Source: Actinopolyspora mzabensis (GTDB lineage Bacteria > Actinomycetota > Actinomycetes > Mycobacteriales > Pseudonocardiaceae). From it: 64,000 nt of DNA. The position numbers were made by a program, and so were the translations under genes. Location of the stretch: contig NZ_FNFM01000002.1 in NCBI RefSeq assembly GCF_900101095.1, forward strand, positions 372,001-436,000, read 5' to 3'. The notes beneath the pieces are model-generated. The model saw only the letters and a list, made by a program, of their open reading frames with translations, was not told the origin of the DNA and made no database searches. Below are positions 61,999 to 64,000 of the stretch, in pieces (position 1 is the stretch's first letter; the number at the start of each line of letters is the position of its first letter).

Positions 61999-62117
61999 CC
62001 GCCACCGGGGCCCGGGGTGTCTCGGCGGTTGTCGGGGGTTGGCCGAGTGCACGGTTCCGGGCCGGTCTGGGCTGGAGAGATGGATCGTGGGGGCGGACGC
62101 TGGCGAGTAGTTGGTGG

Positions 62118-62531
62118 CTAGAGGCGATGGAGCCCGTTGAGGACGCGGCGCATGAGTGCCAGCTCGGGATGCTCTGTCCCGCTGGGATCGGTGGCGGGTT
62201 CAGGTGCCGTGGTGCTGGTCGTCACGGTGGGAAGCGGTGCTGCTGGTTGCGCCGGAATCGGTTTCGGGAGCACCGGGGCCGGTGGGTCGAGGTGGAACAG
62301 GTGCGGATGCTCGTCGGGGTCGCACAACGGCCAGCCGATCAGCTCGGTGGTGGGGCGTTCGTCGCGGACATGGTGCTCCAGCCGCAGTGCGGCCAGCCGT
62401 CTGGCGGCCGGGCCGCTGCCGCCCGCGTGGCGGGGCCGGTAACTCGCCCGGTTGCCCCAGCCGCCCAGCACGATCGCCGTGGCGGCCAGCACGATGGCGG
62501 TGGTCAGCAGCATCGCCGGATGGGTGCTCAC
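62118..62531 (-). CDS. small membrane protein, T7SS-adjacent
   Basis: 137 residues. One N-terminal helix 'AMLLTTAIVLAATAIVLGGW' (~6-25), then a basic stretch, 'ELIGWPLCDPDEHPHLFHLDPP', a Pro/Thr/Ala linker and 'LALMRRVLNGLHRL'. Function unknown. Its start overlaps the upstream stop (ATGA), in a three-gene string with 4-base overlaps. Confidence 0.65.
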   Translation of the reverse strand: MSTHPAMLLTTAIVLAATAIVLGGWGNRASYRPRHAGGSGPAARRLAALRLEHHVRDERPTTELIGWPLCDPDEHPHLFHLDPPAPVLPKPIPAQPAAPLPTVTTSTTAPEPATDPSGTEHPELALMRRVLNGLHRL

Positions 62532-62776
62532 TCCCCATCACCCCGCCTGCGGAACTCGTCCGGGTCGATCGAACTCGATTCCGGCGGATGGCCGCCGCCG
62601 AAGGCCAGTCCGGCGGCGTAGTCACGCAGCTCGTCGGAGAGCCGCTGCAATATTCCGGCGAGTTCGGCGCACTGCCTGGGGGTGGCCTGCCGCGCCGGGA
62701 TGTCATACGAGGCCTGTTCCAGCTTCCACTGCTCGTGGGCCAGCCACATGCCCAACCTGCCCGCATAACTGGTCAC
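62528..62776 (-). CDS. small helical protein of unknown function
   Basis: 82 residues, mostly helix: 'SYAGRLGMWLAHEQWKLEQASYDIPARQATPRQCAELAGILQRLSDELRDYAAGL', then 'EFRRRGDGE'. GTG 62776 gives the 4-base GTGA overlap with the preceding stop; GTG 62779 is equally possible. Middle gene of the three-gene string. Confidence 0.65.
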   Translation of the reverse strand: MTSYAGRLGMWLAHEQWKLEQASYDIPARQATPRQCAELAGILQRLSDELRDYAAGLAFGGGHPPESSSIDPDEFRRRGDGE

Positions 62777-62997
62777 CACGACTCACCCCCAGTCTGAACA
62801 GCCGAGGTGAGCACATCCCGCAGGTGGGCAGCCTGATCCACCGTCCACACCGTCCGGTGGAACACCGTCGGCGTCTCGATCCGAATCACCTCCGGCGACC
62901 ACCGCGAGATCCACACCAACAACGACGACGACCACCCCGACTCGTTGCCACACCACACCCGCACACCCGGATGACGGACCTCGTAATTACCTGGCAT
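62773..62997 (-). CDS. small protein of unknown function
   Basis: 74 residues: 'PGNYEVRHPGVRVWCGNESGWSSSLLVWISRW', then 'VIRIETPTVFHRTVWTVDQAAHLRDVLTSAV'. Beta-rich first half and a helical end. AGGAGG lies ~8 bases before the ATG at 62997. It is divergent from the XRE regulator with a 122-base shared region that contains the direct repeat GCTGTATC (twice near 63014-63031), a possible regulator site. Confidence 0.65.
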   Translation of the reverse strand: MPGNYEVRHPGVRVWCGNESGWSSSLLVWISRWSPEVIRIETPTVFHRTVWTVDQAAHLRDVLTSAVQTGGESW

Positions 62998-63119
62998 CAA
63001 TGACCTCCTCGCAATGCTGTATCGCTGTATCGCAATCCAGAGTGGTGGATTGAGTTACGTTGGTGCAATAGCGCGATCGAGTGATGATCTTCGAGGCCGA
63101 TATCATCTACGGTTGGTTT

Positions 63120-63968
63120 ATGAACCGATCCAAACCTGGCAGTCCCAAAGCACGCTCGCTGGCGGCTGAACTGCGTAAACTTCGCCAAGATGCCGATGTC
63201 GGCGTGCGCGAACTGGCTCGCAGGATCGGAACATCACACGGTTGGGTAACCAGGACCGAATCGGGCAGCCGCTCGATCAGCGTTGCGGACGTGACCAGCA
63301 TCCTGGCTGCCTTGGAGATCTCCAGCGAGGACCGTGAACGTCTGGTCGACATGGCCAGGGAAGCGGATCAGCCGGACTGGCTGCGTCCCGGCATTCCCGG
63401 AGTCCGGGAAGAGCTGGTGACGCTGATCGAGTACGAGCGCACGGCTACCCATTTCGTCGAAGCCGCCCCACTGTTGATCCCCGGCATCCTGCAGACCGCC
63501 GACTACGCCCGGGCGATCATGTCCGGTCTTCCGGCAGGTGAACGTGAGGCCAAAGTGGGGATGCGAGCCGCCAGGCGCGATGTACTCACCAAGGTGCAGG
63601 CTCCGGTCTTCGAGGCGTTCATCCTGGAGCACGTCCTGCGTGATTCGGTATGCGATGCGTCAGCGCACGCCGATCAGCTGCGGCACCTGCTCAAGATGGC
63701 CGAGCTGCCGAACGTCTCGATTCGGGCGCTTCCCAAAAACTTGGGATGGACACACCTGCACAGCGGCCACTTCATCCACTTCGAGTTCGGCGACGCGGCA
63801 CCGATCGTGCATTTGGAGACGCTCGGTTCCGGTGTATTCCTTTCCTCACCCGGAGCTATCTCCAATTACACGGATGCCATGGGTAGCCTCCGACAGGCAG
63901 CGATGACCGAACAGGAGACAGCTGAGTTCATCACTTCCATCATGGAGCGACTGGAGGAGAGCACATGA
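63120..63968 (+). CDS. XRE-family regulator with DUF5753 domain
   Basis: 282 residues. Helix-turn-helix: 'LAAELRKLRQDADVGVRELARRIGTSHGWVTRTESGSRSISVADV' (~14-58), then DUF5753 with 'YERTATHFVEAAPLLIPGILQTADYARAIMSGLP', 'FEAFILEHVLRDSV' and 'HSGHFIHFEF'. Same architecture as the regulator at 5064 but clearly diverged. ATG at 63120. Its stop overlaps the next start by ATGA. Confidence 0.9.
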   Translation: MNRSKPGSPKARSLAAELRKLRQDADVGVRELARRIGTSHGWVTRTESGSRSISVADVTSILAALEISSEDRERLVDMAREADQPDWLRPGIPGVREELVTLIEYERTATHFVEAAPLLIPGILQTADYARAIMSGLPAGEREAKVGMRAARRDVLTKVQAPVFEAFILEHVLRDSVCDASAHADQLRHLLKMAELPNVSIRALPKNLGWTHLHSGHFIHFEFGDAAPIVHLETLGSGVFLSSPGAISNYTDAMGSLRQAAMTEQETAEFITSIMERLEEST

Positions 63969-64000
63969 CGGCATCCCCCGAAGGCTGGCGCAAAGCCAGC
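63965..64000 (+). CDS. DUF397 protein, 5' fragment cut by window end
   Basis: Twelve codons, 'MTASPEGWRKAS', match the DUF397 start (compare 'WHKSSYS' in the 5927 gene). The ATGA overlap with the XRE gene repeats the pairing seen at 5.9 kb. The rest lies outside the window. Confidence 0.75.
   Translation, partial: MTASPEGWRKAS

Overview
The window is a gene-dense, high-GC actinobacterial chromosome segment. Codon use is GC-rich, GTG and TTG starts are common, and the order ino1 / padR / DUF5318 / ponA / GT87 / rpsF-ssb-rpsR-rplI / dnaB matches the block next to oriC in Mycobacterium tuberculosis (Rv0046c to Rv0058). XRE-DUF397 pairs, DUF3558 lipoproteins and a desferrioxamine operon point to Pseudonocardiales or a near relative (Saccharopolyspora/Actinopolyspora-like). 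That placement is inference; no rRNA or tRNA is present to test it.

Layout. 0.2-7.0 kb: PRC-barrel protein, type VII secretion (T7SS) associated protein, GH15 trehalase/glucoamylase coupled to a glucose-dehydrogenase-like enzyme, an XRE/DUF397 pair and a DUF3558 lipoprotein. 7.1-21.1 kb: conserved core with inositol-phosphate synthase, PadR, DUF5318, a very long class A penicillin-binding protein, two convergent overlapping GT87 membrane glycosyltransferases, endonuclease IV, a secreted anchored protein and the S6-SSB-S18-L9 cluster. 21.1-24.9 kb: a DnaA-box cluster, then dnaB carrying two inteins; the first has the signature of the rare class 3 mechanism. 24.9-33.2 kb: a decayed ECF sigma factor next to its YCII partner, GNAT, HAD, MFS, PhoX phosphatase, SDR and an amidohydrolase. 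33.3-45.7 kb: two NarL-type two-component systems, trmB, an ABC exporter, a Cof-type HAD, a FAD reductase and very small membrane proteins. 45.8-50.0 kb: two dynamin-like GTPases flanking a GrpE-like protein. 50.5-56.0 kb: desABCD behind two iron boxes. 56.6-58.3 kb: a Balon/Rv2629-type ribosome hibernation factor divergent from DUF2267. 58.6-63.0 kb: a T7SS locus with a WXG-type effector whose C-terminus is AT-rich, plus small proteins. 63.1-64 kb: a second XRE/DUF397 pair, cut by the window end.

Two kinds of non-coding structure recur between genes. One is a family of short palindromes with the core ATTTCGCGAGAAAT (about ten copies, often in pairs). The other is a ~200-bp element present twice (17.4 and 50.0 kb) that folds into a conserved stem-loop and ends in that palindrome. 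Best candidates for something new: the dynamin-GrpE-dynamin operon without its Hsp70, the T7SS effector/membrane-protein pair in AT-rich DNA, the repeated structured element, and the DnaA-box cluster ahead of the double-intein dnaB.
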